Origin: Zymoseptoria tritici IPO323
Taxonomy: Eukaryota; Ascomycota; Dothideomycetes; Mycosphaerellales; Mycosphaerellaceae
DNA: 64,000 nucleotides
Direction: 5' to 3'
NCBI RefSeq assembly: GCF_000219625.1
Contig: NC_018210.1
Location: 1,240,001-1,304,000, forward strand
Shown: in pieces, positions 20,191 to 31,945 of the stretch
Layout of the letters: every line of letters starts with the position of its first letter
Numbering within the stretch: the stretch's first letter is position 1
Notes under the pieces: model-generated
Told to the model about the DNA's origin: nothing
Databases searched by the model: none
What the model saw: the letters and a program-made list of their open reading frames with translations, nothing else
Position numbers and translations under genes: made by a program

Positions 20191-22340
20191 CTTGGCAGGT
20201 GTCGAGGGTGTCTTGTTGTTGGGGGTGGGAAGTGTTGTGGAGGTGTGTGAATGATTGAAAGAGGTGGAGTGTGTGAGTGGAGAGGTAGAGTGGTCGTGGT
20301 AGAGGTAGTTGAGGTTGAGGGGATGGTGGACTGGAACGGAGTAGCAGACTATATGCCGCGACAGGCGCTCGGGCCACGTCAGTCGTCGTTGCGGCGCGAG
20401 CTACTGCTGTCAGTATGTGAGCATCTGCATGTGGTTATCACTCTTCATATGACAGCCATGGGGTGCTGCTTCTCGAAAGGGACGCGAGCTTCAAGAGCAA
20501 TGCCGCTGCGACGATTGCCACTGGATCAGTAATATGCGCTGAGAGCACCAGAAGTCTCCGGTCTCACTTTAGGGAGATCACCTCTCCTGAGATGGCCTCC
20601 ATCCGTGTTCACCACGCGAGAGCACATCGTTCACGAGGAAGACATCACTTTGTGCCCTTTACATCTCCACTGGACACTCTGAGAATTGCGCGAGACCACG
20701 ACGAGCACTTAGAGCGCGCAGGCACCCGAATATCAGTCTGAGAGTGGTATGAAGCGTCAGACATGACCTGCGCGGTGCTCTCGCCGGGGGCATTAACCAT
20801 TTTCACATCGACCGGCGATCAGATTTTGTCGTCTCTTTCCGAGGCAAGGCTCCATCTTTTCCCGTCGCTATCTTTTCCCGTCGCTGCCTCTCTGCAGATT
20901 GAGCGTAGAAGTGCGAAGGAGATGGATGGAGATACGGCTTCCTCTGGGAGGACGGAAAAAGATAGGCTGACAGAAAATTGACAGTACGACACACACGCAG
21001 ACTGTGCACGTACAGACGGACTGCGCTTCCAAGGGCGCTGACAACCCCACTACATCGGAGACATGCTGAGAGCGATGTAAAGTATGATGGTCGATGCAAT
21101 GGTTGATGGAAAATGTGCAGGAGATGTGAGGTGGACCTGGGAAGACAGGAGGACCTGAAGCGTGCGGTTGCCCAGTGCGGCGCTAGCTGACTAAGCCGAG
21201 GATTGTTAGGTTCCCGGCGAAAACATGGATGGCTTTCCCTTCTTCCAACAATCTCATGGTCCCACGAAGTTGTACTGATGGGGAATACGATCATGACATC
21301 GATAACAACGCAGCAGAATTGCACCAAGCTCAGCCGACCCAGCTGCTCGCTCTCGACGGAGGCGCCCTGAACAAGCCGTACCAACCACACTCTCGACAGC
21401 TGAATATCTGACTTGGGCAGCATCATACCTTCCAGGTTCTTGAATCTTGGAAGTCGATTGAAAGCTCGCAGGCCCCTCAAGATTTGCCAAACAGGAGTCT
21501 GACGTCCTTCCACCGGCAATGGGCGCGTTTTCAACGCCTTGGTGCAGCCTTAGCCTACGTTGCAATCATGTACTTCCAGATATTTGGCGTCGACTTGCGT
21601 CTCTGAGCAGCTCTTCGGCCTGTATCCAATCAGACTTACAAGCCAGGCAACACGCTGATCTACAGTCCATCAAACTGGTCCTCAGCCTGTGAGAGTGATC
21701 AGCTTACTCTAGCGGAGGGCGCTTTGCAAGTCTTTTTCATATAGCCAGAGTATGGAAGTGGTCCTCGAGGAGATTCGGATGGAGCGACGACGTTGTGTCG
21801 GCTCATGAAGGACACGCGCTGCTCAAGCAGAGTCGTGGATGAACTCTGCGGTCAAGCTGGCACTCGTCAATGAGGAGGAGTGCTTGGGGCGCGATCTTGC
21901 TCAGCACTCTCGCTGCTGTGTGGACATGTGAGAAAATCTTCGATAAGCTGTTCTGCCTGCATTGCATTGTATCAGCATAGCCGGAGACTGCTACATCCCG
22001 GCATATCCCGTTTCAAGTCCGCAGCTAAACGTACATATAGCACATCGTTAAAACTGCCAACAGCGCTAAAGCACGAACTCGATTTATGTCAAAAGCACCT
22101 TTTAGCACAACGTGCCGCCGAGTCATGTTTCTGCCGGCTGGAGTTGGCCCTCACTTTGCGGGCCCCCAGCCGAACATTTCGAGTAGCAGTCTGTTGTTCT
22201 CAAGTGGAGCATGAAGGATTGTTTCGCATGAGCAGCGGAGCACTCTGACATATCTGCGATGCGGCACTCATGGCTGGCAACTCACCGGCAGTAGAGCGTT
22301 TCTGCAGCCCTTGCCATGACACCATGCAATGCAACGCAAC
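20191..22340. other. Gene-poor intergenic stretch
   Basis: About 2.1 kb with normal base composition and no supported gene. The longest minus-strand frame (20803-21534) is rich in Arg/Ser/His with no domain. An imperfect 15-bp tandem duplication (CTTTTCCCGTCGCTA, then the same with a C-ending variant) sits at about 20853-20885. The left part is the SNF2 gene promoter. Confidence 0.5.
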
Positions 22341-22390
22341 CCTCCGTTGTTAGTATAGCTCGTCTTACATAACTACCGAATGAGGCAATG

Positions 22391-22454
22391 GTTGCATAGT
22401 CAGTAGCTATAGCCGCTCCACCGGTAGAGCGGCTATTGCAAGTGACTATGCAAC
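22391..22454. repeat. Near-perfect 64-bp palindrome (hairpin-forming)
   Basis: Outer arms GTTGCATAGTCA (22391-22402) and TGACTATGCAAC (22443-22454) are exact reverse complements. Inner arms ATAGCCGCTC (22409-22418) and GAGCGGCTAT (22427-22436) are also exact. Only 8 bp separate the inner arms, and 6 bp separate outer from inner arm on each side. It lies about 50 bp inside the proposed left edge of the decayed element and could be part of its terminus. Confidence 0.85.
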
Positions 22455-22589
22455 GCTCGATATAGCATAGCGTGTGCTAATAGTAGTTAGTAACTATTAG
22501 TGTGGGCTTTAACCTAACTACACGCTCCGGGCGCGTCTTCCTTACGCCGTTACGTTTAGTCCACTTCCTCACTAGTTTTGTTAGCTAAC

Positions 22590-23871
22590 ATGGACTCTAT
22601 GCAGTCTATATTTACCGTCGACCTAAGGTTTAGAGCCTCTCGCGAGCCCTTAACAGCGCCGCTTCGTAAACCTTCCGCAACGCCGCTTCCTTAGTCGCTA
22701 TCGCTAACGCCAAACCCTTACGCTTATAGCGACGACGTGCAGGCTCGTCGTAAAGCCCTTCAGCGGCAGATAGCTAAACTCGAGGCTATATCCAGCGGTC
22801 GCTAACCGAGTGTAAAGCCGTCTATCGAGCAGACTATGCCACCGGAAACGCCAGCGCCGGATATACTAGGAAGGTAGAAGAAACTAAGCCAGAGCTAGCG
22901 CGTAAATCGTTAAGCTGCTGCCGCTGCTGCTAGTAGTGCTAACAATGATCTCGGCGGCTATAATATTGCTCCGGCGAGGGTGTCGAAGAAGGGTTTAACG
23001 GATGAACAAGAGCTTATGTTAATCAGGATTACCGTAGATATACAAGAGCACTATAGCAGAGGCTTCTAGGGCATGTTATCGTCTTAATTCGCATATTAGA
23101 CTAGCGTTAACTACGCAGGGCTCTAGAGGGTGCTTATAAAGCTTAAGAGCAAGTAGAAGGCCAAGTTTAGCGATGCTAGCACCGGCACTAGTAAAGAAGA
23201 AGACACTAGTATGTCGTTAGCTATAAGGGAGTAGTTAGAGTTTAGGGATAAACAAGCCACTAGGACGGCTAATCGAGCGGCGTTAATAGCGGCGACTAAT
23301 CTCGAAGTCCAAGCCTCTTAAGCTACTAGAGCGGACATGTTAAAGCGACAAGGACGCAAGGCCGTGCGTACTGTTACCGAGGTAGAAGATAATAAGGGTG
23401 TTTAAGGCTATAAGGATGCCGAACATAAGGACGACGACGAGGTAGTGGACGTTAGTAAAGACGAGCGCTTTAACGACTTAATGCCACCTCCACCGAGGCC
23501 GCTACGAACGCCTGCTACTCGCTTATCTGCTATACTACCTACCTCGTCCTTATTACGTATACTAAGTCGTTTATCTTCCGCTAGTATTAATAGCTCGTCC
23601 TTATCGACAGGGCGGAAGCGTAAGGTACTACCGGTCGAGACGACCTTCTAAGGGGAGGTAACACAGTTTATGCGTAGCCTTAACACTAACCGCGCCGTGA
23701 ACGCCGCTAACAGCACAGTGTTCGAGCTATTAGCAAAGGGCATAGTACAACTACAAGAGTCTACCTTAAAGACGAATAAGAAGCTCGATTAGCTATGTAA
23801 AGTCATGCGGAACTCGGTTGCACGTTTAACAGTCCCTTATAATCCGCTAGATAAGTTCGATCCGAGCTAAA
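22590..23871 (+). pseudogene. Decayed element ORF, stops only TAG/TAA
   Basis: From the ATG at 22590 one frame can be read for about 427 codons to 23871. About sixteen in-frame stops were counted, all TAG or TAA and none TGA. That is what C-to-T change on either strand does to Gln (CAA/CAG) and Trp (TGG) codons. The sequence between stops looks like a real protein: charged stretches (DDVQARRKALQRQIAKLEA), a helical block around TDEQELMLIRITVDIQEHY, an acidic patch (KDDDEVVDVSKDERF) and a Pro/Ser/Arg-rich part. The helical block could be a Myb/SANT-like DNA-binding region, but this is a weak guess. No family is assigned. The gene cannot be functional as it stands. Confidence 0.6.
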
Positions 23872-25754
23872 TTGTCGGCTAAAAAAGTAGCATATCCTCG
23901 AGGGCTAGATCTTACCGAGTTGCCGGTCGATTTGGCCGAGCTTACGATATGTTATACCTCTAATATAGCTCTCGAAGCTCCTTACCTCGGATCTATGTTG
24001 CGCTGTATATATATAGAGTTATTAGTCGTGGTAGTAGTAAAGGTGTTTTTCAAGACAGTCTAGTCGGACGAATTCGAGGGTCTAGCGTCGAGGTAGGCTT
24101 CGAGAACTAGATAATTAATAACGCAATAGTCTCTACACCGATTAAGCTTATTCTTTTTTTGCTAATTACCGGCGATGCTAGAAATTGCAACAGGATTAAG
24201 AAAGTGGTAAATATATGGTGTTGTTAATACGCTGTTATAGATTGCGGTAAAAACTACAGAATTTCGGGTATAGCTGCCCTTGCTAAGAATACTAACTTCG
24301 AACTCTTAGAGTTGTTTAGTCAGTTCGTAGAGCCGCTCGACGTAAGCGACGATATTACCGGAGCTCATTCCTAGTAAGGATTACTGCTAAACTTATAGCT
24401 AGAGTTATCGTCTGTTACGTAGTCGTCCGGCCGTGGCTAACAGAGGTACTCGTATAGATCTAGCGGCTTTATTAAGTACTTCTTACTCGTCTAATTATGC
24501 CCCTTTATACACGAATAACAGTTCGACATAAGTGCACCGACGATAAAGAACTAACCGACCGCTTACTTACTAAGGCACAACTACTTTGCGAAGGTGTTGT
24601 AGGTCCATTTGCGTATAGTATTACCGAAGGCATGCTCTACGCTAATACGCAGTCTTAAGAGGTTCTTGTTAAAGCGCTTCTACGCGACGGTAAGGTGTCT
24701 GCGGCCAAGATAGTGTTTATATAGAGCTATAACTCCGAAGCTGCTATAGTATGCAGGATTACTATATATCTAGAGCGGAGTCTTGTTGTAAAAGAGCCTT
24801 CTTAGTCGCCGAGCAATACCGGAAACTTGCTATATAAACTAGTCGTTCTTACTGCCGTTAAACGGACTAACGAGTAAGGATATTAGACCGTCCAGTGTAA
24901 CAATAGCCTAGTATTTACAGCTATGCGCCTTCTTGTAGCTAGAGTATTGCTTCCTTTAATCTCTACTCGGCCTTGCAAACCCTTAGAAGTAGCCGTCGAC
25001 GAATCCCTATATTAAACCCTCTACGCCGGCGCTGCTTATAGCCTCTGCGAATCTTCTTAGTCGCTAATAGCTCCGGAGGCGTAGATGCTATTCGACAATA
25101 GTGCTATATCGAGTTGCGAGGTAGTCGACGGTGTCTGTAAAGATAGTAGAGCACCAGGCCTAGCTACGGCTAAAGACCTTACTAGCATCTATCTAGCGAC
25201 TAGGAAACGACAGACGCTAAAGAACGACAGCTAGAGCTATCTTAGGCGTACATACATATCGGAAACGCTATATTATCGATGCAATGTCGAATGCAATAGC
25301 TAATTCTTTAATCTCGTATTTCTCGAATCTGTACGAGTGTTAGTTAGCAGCGGTAACGGCGACGGTAACCTCTTTTTAATATTCAGCTTCCTTCCTTCCT
25401 TCCTTAATATTACTACTAATATTACTACCTACCTCGTATGCGGCTAGTACTACTTATCCGGCCTTTCTTCGAGCGACTAGTCGATATAGCGATAACACGA
25501 CGGCTTCCTTTGCCATTTCGGCGGCCTGTGCAGTCCGTAAAAGGCTACTAACGCGATTACTAACACCGCGAGCTCTAACTCTATCGATAACGCCGCGGAA
25601 TCTATTACTACACGAGCAAGAGCGCGGTTACTAAGCATATAAGAGCATGGAAACGAGAGCGACAAGGCCAAGAGATATTGCACGGTCCACACGCGTTTTC
25701 ACGCTATACTATATTTATTCACGCACCGATACACGTAACTGCCGTATACGGAGG

Positions 25755-26504
25755 TTGCTATGTTGTTGCATTGGTGGTTACATCGGTCATGGCAAGGGCT
25801 GCAGAAACGCTCTAGTTACGCCATTCCTCGCGCCGGGTATAGAGAGCCGCATCTATGCTCTGTCAGGGTGGACTTCGTGTCGAGTTCCATTGAGATTGAG
25901 ATGCATGCGAGTGCATGGTTTCCGGGCCCCACGATGACGAGAGGATCGCTCGGAGGATTACCAATGCGAACTTTGAAGCCATTGAAAGCCTACTGCTTCG
26001 CTGTCGCCCAACGAAGTCGCGCATGCAGTAACTGCAGTCTGCCGGAGATGTGCTCCGCAGAAGCACGAGGTGTGGTTTGAAAGACGGCTGCGGAGGTCTC
26101 GGGAGATCGCGAGTCCCACGCCTTTGCTGAGCGAGGAATTCTGGCATCTTGCATGTGACAATGATCGAGATATCTCACAGCAATCAACAGAAGGACTAGA
26201 TCTATGGTATCGCTGGTGCGCGATCAGATCAATCGGGATGACAATCAAGACTACCTGGCCAAGACTGTATTGTAACAATTACCGCAGGAACAAAAAGAAT
26301 TCAAGTCGGATTTTCGAGCTGACAAAAGTCGACGCTAAAATCACTCGGCACAAGCCAAAGTACCTCACAGATCCACAGCTGCACCTCTCCATCACGCTCC
26401 ACTGCACCTCTCTCGAGGCCACCTTTTCCCTTTTGCGCTGCTTTCCGTGTTTTCAACAACACAACGCTCCTCCGCCCAACGCGCATGAGGCTTCTTTCAA
26501 CAAC
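25755..26504. other. Intergenic; CHO2 promoter region
   Basis: Normal-composition DNA between the decayed element and CHO2. A frame open from 26070 runs into the CHO2 start but has no protein-like content upstream of the ATG at 26505. CT/CA-rich sequence just before the ATG resembles a fungal leader. Confidence 0.5.
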
Positions 26505-29500
26505 ATGACCGAAGTCGCCCAGTCTCTCGGCGTCGATGCCTCCGGGCTCCGCGAACGACTCGCACAGCAGCCGGATGCGCCGCAGAAAGCTTCGTCCGTG
26601 GAAACAGCTCATGAGACTGTGCGAGCATTGAATGAGCAGGAGGCCAAGGGCGGAAAGGACGAGAAGGAAAGAAAAACATATGGGCGGACACCAGACGGCA
26701 CGGGTGAGTACATCCAGTGCTCACCAGAACATGGCAATACACCCGGTCGATGCAACACCTCAGTGCCATGCATGTGCAATGCCATAGGCAGCGCTCGTCG
26801 ATACGGAGTACATCATCTCAAGAAAGACTTTCGTTTCGCCTTCATCCTTTCACGCCTCACTCTAACATGACAGCGCTGATATGTCCCACGCTCTAGTCTT
26901 CACTGTGCCTCACACCGAGGACATGGTCTCCCAGCTGTTCGACCCAACGCAACCCAAGAATGCCTCCGACTTTGCCATTGTCCTCGCCCTAGGTGGTCAG
27001 TTCCTCCTCATGTACATCCTACCCCAGTCCTTCCGGATACCAATCTTCGCCGTGATCTTCCTGTTCTGGCGCTGGTGCTACAACTTTGGCATTGGCTGGT
27101 TGCTCCACAATCAGTCTCACCACAAGCGCCTTGTGAACTGGGCCAAGAAGACAAAGATATTCGAGAGCCCTGGGCGCGGCCAGAACCCTCATCCCACATT
27201 GTACAAATTCATCAAGAAAGAAATGGAAGCGAAGATCCCCAAGGACTACAAGTTCGAGGATGCGCCGATCGAGTACAATACCTGGCTTCTCTTTCGCCGG
27301 GTCGTGGATTTGATTCTCATGTCTGACTTCATCTCCTTCTGCCTGTTTTCCTATGCGTGCGGCTGCCGTCCCGAGAACGAACTGTATGCCATGACTGCTG
27401 CACGGTGGATCGGAGGTGCCGCCCTGATCGGCTTCAACTTGTGGGTGAAGCTGGATGCCCATCGAGTTGTCAAAGATTTTGCCTGGTACTGGGGTGACTT
27501 CTTCTATCTTGTCGACCAAGACTTGACGTTTGACGGTGTCTTTGAGCTCGCTCCTCATCCCATGTACTCCATTGGATACGTCGGATTCTATGGCATCGCC
27601 ATGATGGCTGCGAGCTACAAAGTCCTGTTCATCTCCATCATCGCCCATGCTGCCCAATTAACATTCCTGACCATTGTTGAGAACCCACACGTGCGTGATC
27701 CTGAATGGCTACCTTTGTGGCGTTCGATATGCTGACATGCAATAGATCGAAAGGACTTACAACACTCCCGCACCGATCAAACGAGCAGAATTCAGCAACA
27801 CGCCACCAGAGCGTCCGCAGTACACCGCTCGACTGTCGAGCGCTGGTCACGTCAACGGCTACCCACCTCTAGCCTCCAGCGCCAAACCATCTCCCGTGCA
27901 CAACCTCGTCGGCTTGCAAAATGTGGACCTCCACCGAGTGACGGATGTTTCAGTCATCATCCTACAGGCGTGGATGTACTCCGTCGCGGTTCTCACTCCA
28001 GCGAACCGCGGCTGGCAGGCATTCTTCGTCTTCAACGCCATCTTCTGGCGACTGTGGTACTCGATCGGCATTGGTTTCGTCCTGGACCGGCAGTCGAACC
28101 ACAAATGGTGGACCCGCCACTTTGTCAAGTATGGTGAGAGCACTGAGGAGGCTTGGCGGCAATGGAAGGGCATCTACCATATCAGTATGACAATGTGCTA
28201 TGCCAGCTTCATCTGTGCTGCGTGGAAGATGTACGGGTGAGTTTACCGCACTGTGACCGAGACAGCCACCAGATCAATGCTGACCTGCTCGCAGACTTCC
28301 ATCTGACTGGAGTTACGGCATGACCCTCCTGCGCCACGTCGTTGGAATCGCATTGATTTCACTCCAGGCCTGGACAATCACCAGTATTTACGAGTCACTG
28401 GGAGAATTTGGCTGGTTCTTCGGCGACTTCTTCTTCACCGACAAAGCGCCTCAGCTTACATATGGCGGGATCTACCGTTTCTTGAATAACCCGGAGCGGA
28501 CGATCGGCCTGGCTGGTGTCTGGGGAGCAGCACTCATGACCTGGAGCAAGTCGATCTTCTTCCTAGCACTTCTCAGCCACACCTTGTCCCTCTGTTTCAT
28601 TCAACTCGTTGAGAAGCCGCACATGCAGAGACTCTACCGTCAAGGTCTTCGCCAGACTTCAGGCGTGTCTCGCAATCTCAAGCGTGCCCTTCCCGGTCCT
28701 CTTCACAAGTGGTCGACGAGCGTCGACAACGCTTTGGATGGCACCCTCGACTCTCTTGAAGACTTCATCGACGCCGCCGGACCAAGGCTTGCCGCAGGAT
28801 TCAACACATTTGTGCAAGATTCCACAACTCTGTTCAACCAATTTCCAGCCCGTGTGAGCATCACTCGTCTGGCACCGGATCTCGCCGGTTTTGATCCAAA
28901 AGACTACTCCATCACCATCCAAAATGCTTCATCAACGACCGCGAAAACCCATCTCGAAGTCCCTCACGACGGCCGCGAAGGCGAGACAGCCAGCAGACCC
29001 CTCGAACGCACAGACAACTTCCAACGCCTTGTAGTCGACTACGGCGCTCCCGTCCATATCAAATGGACCGCCCCTCTCAACCACTCTAAACGCGACTGGA
29101 TAGGCCTCTACCGCGTCGGCGACAACGCCTCCCGCGACCTCACCAAGATCGGCTGTCAAGGCCGCTGGACCGCCACGAACCCCAACTCCTTCGAAGTCTC
29201 CAACGCCGATCGCGGAATCCTCGTTTCCGACCAGCTCCTCCCCGCAACAACCCGCACCGACGGTGAGACTAAAGACCTCTTATCTGGAGAAGTCGAATTC
29301 TCCGGCGACAAACTCTGGTGGACCCAAGGCGTCTTCGAATTCCGCTACCACCACGCCGGCTCTCACAACGTCATGGCCATCTCCCTCCCCTTTGAGATCC
29401 GCATATTCCGCTTCGACGAAGGAGAGGACATCCATCTCGACTCCGTCCAAAGTCCCATCCGCGAGGTCGTAGAAGAGGCCTTGCTCCCGCTCGTGCAGAA

Positions 29501-29747
29501 CTGTTTTGACCGCGACCAGGAGGTGGCGCCGAGGAGTGCGGATGAGGTTTTCGGCAAGACGTTGGAACGGGAGGGCAAGTATGCGAAGCGAGTCGTGTAT
29601 GCGGTGCAGGCAATGTTTGGCATTGAGTTTGCGCCTGAAGTGGTTGTTGCGGATGGGTGTGTGAGGAATTTGGCGTGGAGGATTTGTAACGCGAAGAAGG
29701 TGTTGGCGCCGTATAGCATGAAGACAGGGGCGACCACGCCGTTGTGA
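26505..29747 (+). CDS. CHO2: Phosphatidylethanolamine N-methyltransferase CHO2
   Basis: Four exons (26505-26703, 26897-27690, 27746-28236, 28295-29747) with introns of 193, 55 and 58 nt; 978 aa, normal for CHO2. The enzyme makes the first S-adenosylmethionine-dependent methylation of phosphatidylethanolamine on the way to phosphatidylcholine, in the ER membrane. It has two tandem membrane methyltransferase units: [20 protein letters not shown] with HPMYSIGY in the first, and [11 protein letters not shown] with [15 protein letters not shown] in the second, each followed by a hydrophobic helix and a conserved E-N/K-P-H end (VENPH, VEKPH). The C-terminal 400 residues are soluble and carry the conserved segments [20 protein letters not shown] and [20 protein letters not shown]. 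All junctions join conserved sequence in frame. The first intron is unusually long for this window. Confidence 0.96.
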
Positions 29748-30902
29748 GAGGAGGAGGTGGGTGGCTTGAGTATGAGTTTGAAGGAGGTGATGTTCGAGAA
29801 CGGGATCGAAGATGAAGATCAGAAAGGCAGGATAGAACAAATTGTCTAGTCAGTTATATATCACAGCTTTTGATTTTGGACTGTCGATATGGACATATCT
29901 GTGCTCCTCGCAGCTTGAGCGAACCCTTCAAGGCTGGACATTGAGGTAGAACAAAGCGACATCTCAACCGTTGCCCTCTGCCATCATGTTCTGCCATCAT
30001 GAAACCATCGGCACTCTGGGTGGTCCATCTCGAGCGGCCAAGCGGCAAGTCGGCATGTATGCATTGAGTCGGAGATCAAGCAGGGTTCAGGAGAGTTGGA
30101 CTCAAACCCAGAGGGCCTAGACATTGTCGTGGACGGGCGTATCCTTGGCTGCCGTCGTGCTCGTGCCTTCAATGCTGTGCGTAGTTGTAACACGCGACCA
30201 AGTCTGGGGAAGCGAAAAGTCTTCACAGTTCACTCTTTCACAACATCTCACACCTCACAACATCTCACACCTCGCAATCTTCATCGCTCCTTCTCAAGGC
30301 CTCGGCTCAAATACAAACCCCTGTACCTTCCAATCGATCTTCCCGTCGTTTCGCCGCGAGGATAGCCTTTACTCCATTTCCTTTCCAAGCATGGCGTATC
30401 GAATCAAGGTTCACGCACCTTCCCAACTCGGGCAAAGCGTGAACTCACGTCGCCGATGAAACAGGCCAACCTCACCTCGTCAAATTTCCATTGCCTTTGC
30501 ATCGACTCAGGGACCGGATCGATTTGCCGACTCGGACGCGATGGATCTATTGTTTGGAAGCTTGCCGCGGCGGTGCGGATGGAGCACTGCCTTAGTCAAG
30601 GTGGACTATGGTGCGGTAAGTTGGCAGGCGGATTATCTTGGTGAGGAAGGACTATTGCAGTGCTATTGTCCGGGCGGAATAGCGCGAGTAGCTTCTCGCC
30701 TGAGCACTATCCACACCTACTGGCTTCTTTTCCATCTCTTTGCACCACTACCACCAACCCCCCCGGCGAGCAGGATCTAGGCGCGGAGAGAGCGAGAGGC
30801 ACAAGGCCACAAGCGTGCGGCGATCTCATCTCACGACCATCGCATCACGCAACAATCCATGAAGACCGGCCTCTTCCCTTGACCTTCTTCACGATCCCCG
30901 CC
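29748..30902. other. Intergenic, no supported gene
   Basis: About 1.15 kb. A CAACATCTCACACCT-type imperfect tandem repeat occurs near 30240-30275. The region ends in the promoter of the next gene. No conserved frame seen. Confidence 0.5.
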
Positions 30903-31945
30903 ATGTCACTCGTTCACCCGCTCGGTCGGGCCCTGGCGGCTATTTTCCTTTTCGTCACTTTCGTTCACGGTCAGACTTGTTACTATCCAGGAGGATTAGA
31001 GTCGGGTCATACAGCATGCGGTAGCAGCGAAGATGGCGAGGCTTCGGCATGCTGTGGCGAGGAGGCGACATGTTTGGGGAGCGGACTCTGCTTCAGTCAT
31101 GGCATTATGTCGCGCGGAAGTTGTACGGATAAGGATTGGAAGGACGAGGCTTGTGCTACGGTCTGCACACAGGGTGAGGCATTCATTTGGGAACAGCAAT
31201 GCTCGCTTCGTACTGACCATTCGAAGGCCTCCTCAACTTTACCGCTCCCATAACGCCCTGCAGCGACAACGGCACCTCCGGCGTCTTCGCCTGCGGCCTC
31301 AACACCACGGCCTGCCGGCGGCCGGACAGAACCTTCACCTTACCCTCCTATCCCTCAGTCATTCTCCGCGCCTCCGAGCTTTCCGCCCTCGCTTCTCCCG
31401 CCGTCAGCAGCGCTCTCGCTAACGCACCAACGCCCGCTGCCGTAACTGTAACCGCTACACCATCGGTCACATCTGACCCCAACCTCCACACCTCCGCCGA
31501 AATGGCTGGCCTTGCAGTTGGCCTCGCGATTCCGCTCCTCATCTCCCTCGCCTTCTGCTTCTCCCTCTATCGCCGCGAACAAAGCCGCACGCCGAAGCTC
31601 ATGTACCCTCTCCCCGACAACATGGAAGACCCATACACGATGAAAGACGGACGCAGCCTTTCACCCTTTCCTTTCGCTCGATCTCCCTCCACGGCGACGA
31701 GTCTCCGACCGCCAGTGTCGCGGGACGGCAGCGAGATCAGTGCGATGACAGGCATGGCCAAGAAAGAGCATTCGCAACCGGGTCCCATGCACACGTTTCA
31801 GGACAGGTACCATCTGATGAAGAGTAAGAGTGGAGGATTACAGGTGCAGAGGGTTGAGTTGGATGCGAGTCCGGAGGGAATGGGGGAGGAGTTTGAGGAG
31901 GTGGAGATGGATGATGTGAAGGTGAAGCCGAGGGAGCAGTTTTGA
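30903..31945 (+). CDS. Cys-rich single-span membrane protein, function unknown
   Basis: Two exons, 30903-31173 and 31227-31945, with a 53-nt intron; 329 aa. Signal peptide at about 1-25 (LGRALAAIFLFVTFVHG), then an extracellular Cys-rich module: QTCYYPGG, then CGSS, ACCGEEATCLGSGLC, SCTDKDW, CATVCTQ, and CSDNG..FACG..TACR after the intron. This layout (C-Y-x-P, CC, CL-x-x-x-LC, CTD-x-x-W, C-x3-C) recurs in many filamentous-fungal proteins of unknown role. One transmembrane helix follows (AGLAVGLAIPLLISLAFCFSL), then RRE and a cytosolic tail with phosphorylatable SP sites. The type I topology suggests a surface sensor or adhesion protein, but this is inference. Confidence 0.82.

Larger units (their letters stand above)
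22341..25754. mobile_element. RIP-decayed repeat element, class unresolved
   Basis: About 3.4 kb whose sequence style differs sharply from its flanks. TA and TAG/TAA triplets are abundant, and long frames are lost on both strands, while CG dinucleotides remain common. This is the pattern left when CA becomes TA. The limits are tentative: a 7-bp inverted match CCTCCGT (22341-22347) / ACGGAGG (25748-25754) lies where the composition changes. I found no convincing long terminal repeats or target duplication. A 22590-23871 frame is readable apart from TAG/TAA stops. Downstream, no reverse transcriptase, integrase or known transposase motif could be read. It is probably a RIP-mutated transposon copy, but neither class nor full length is established. 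Confidence 0.6.

Noticed and set aside
20803..21534. 243-aa minus-strand frame in the gene-free stretch
   Set aside because: Arg/Ser/His-rich, no domain, no signal of conservation, and it runs through a short tandem repeat.
23872..25400. Reading the right half of the decayed element as one continued protein
   Set aside because: Loss of TG also removes TGA in every frame, so absence of TGA is weak evidence there; the decoded residues in several frames on both strands look equally poor.
22341..25754. LTR retrotransposon interpretation of the decayed element
   Set aside because: No matching direct repeats were found at the two ends and no reverse transcriptase or integrase motif could be read, so the class is left open.
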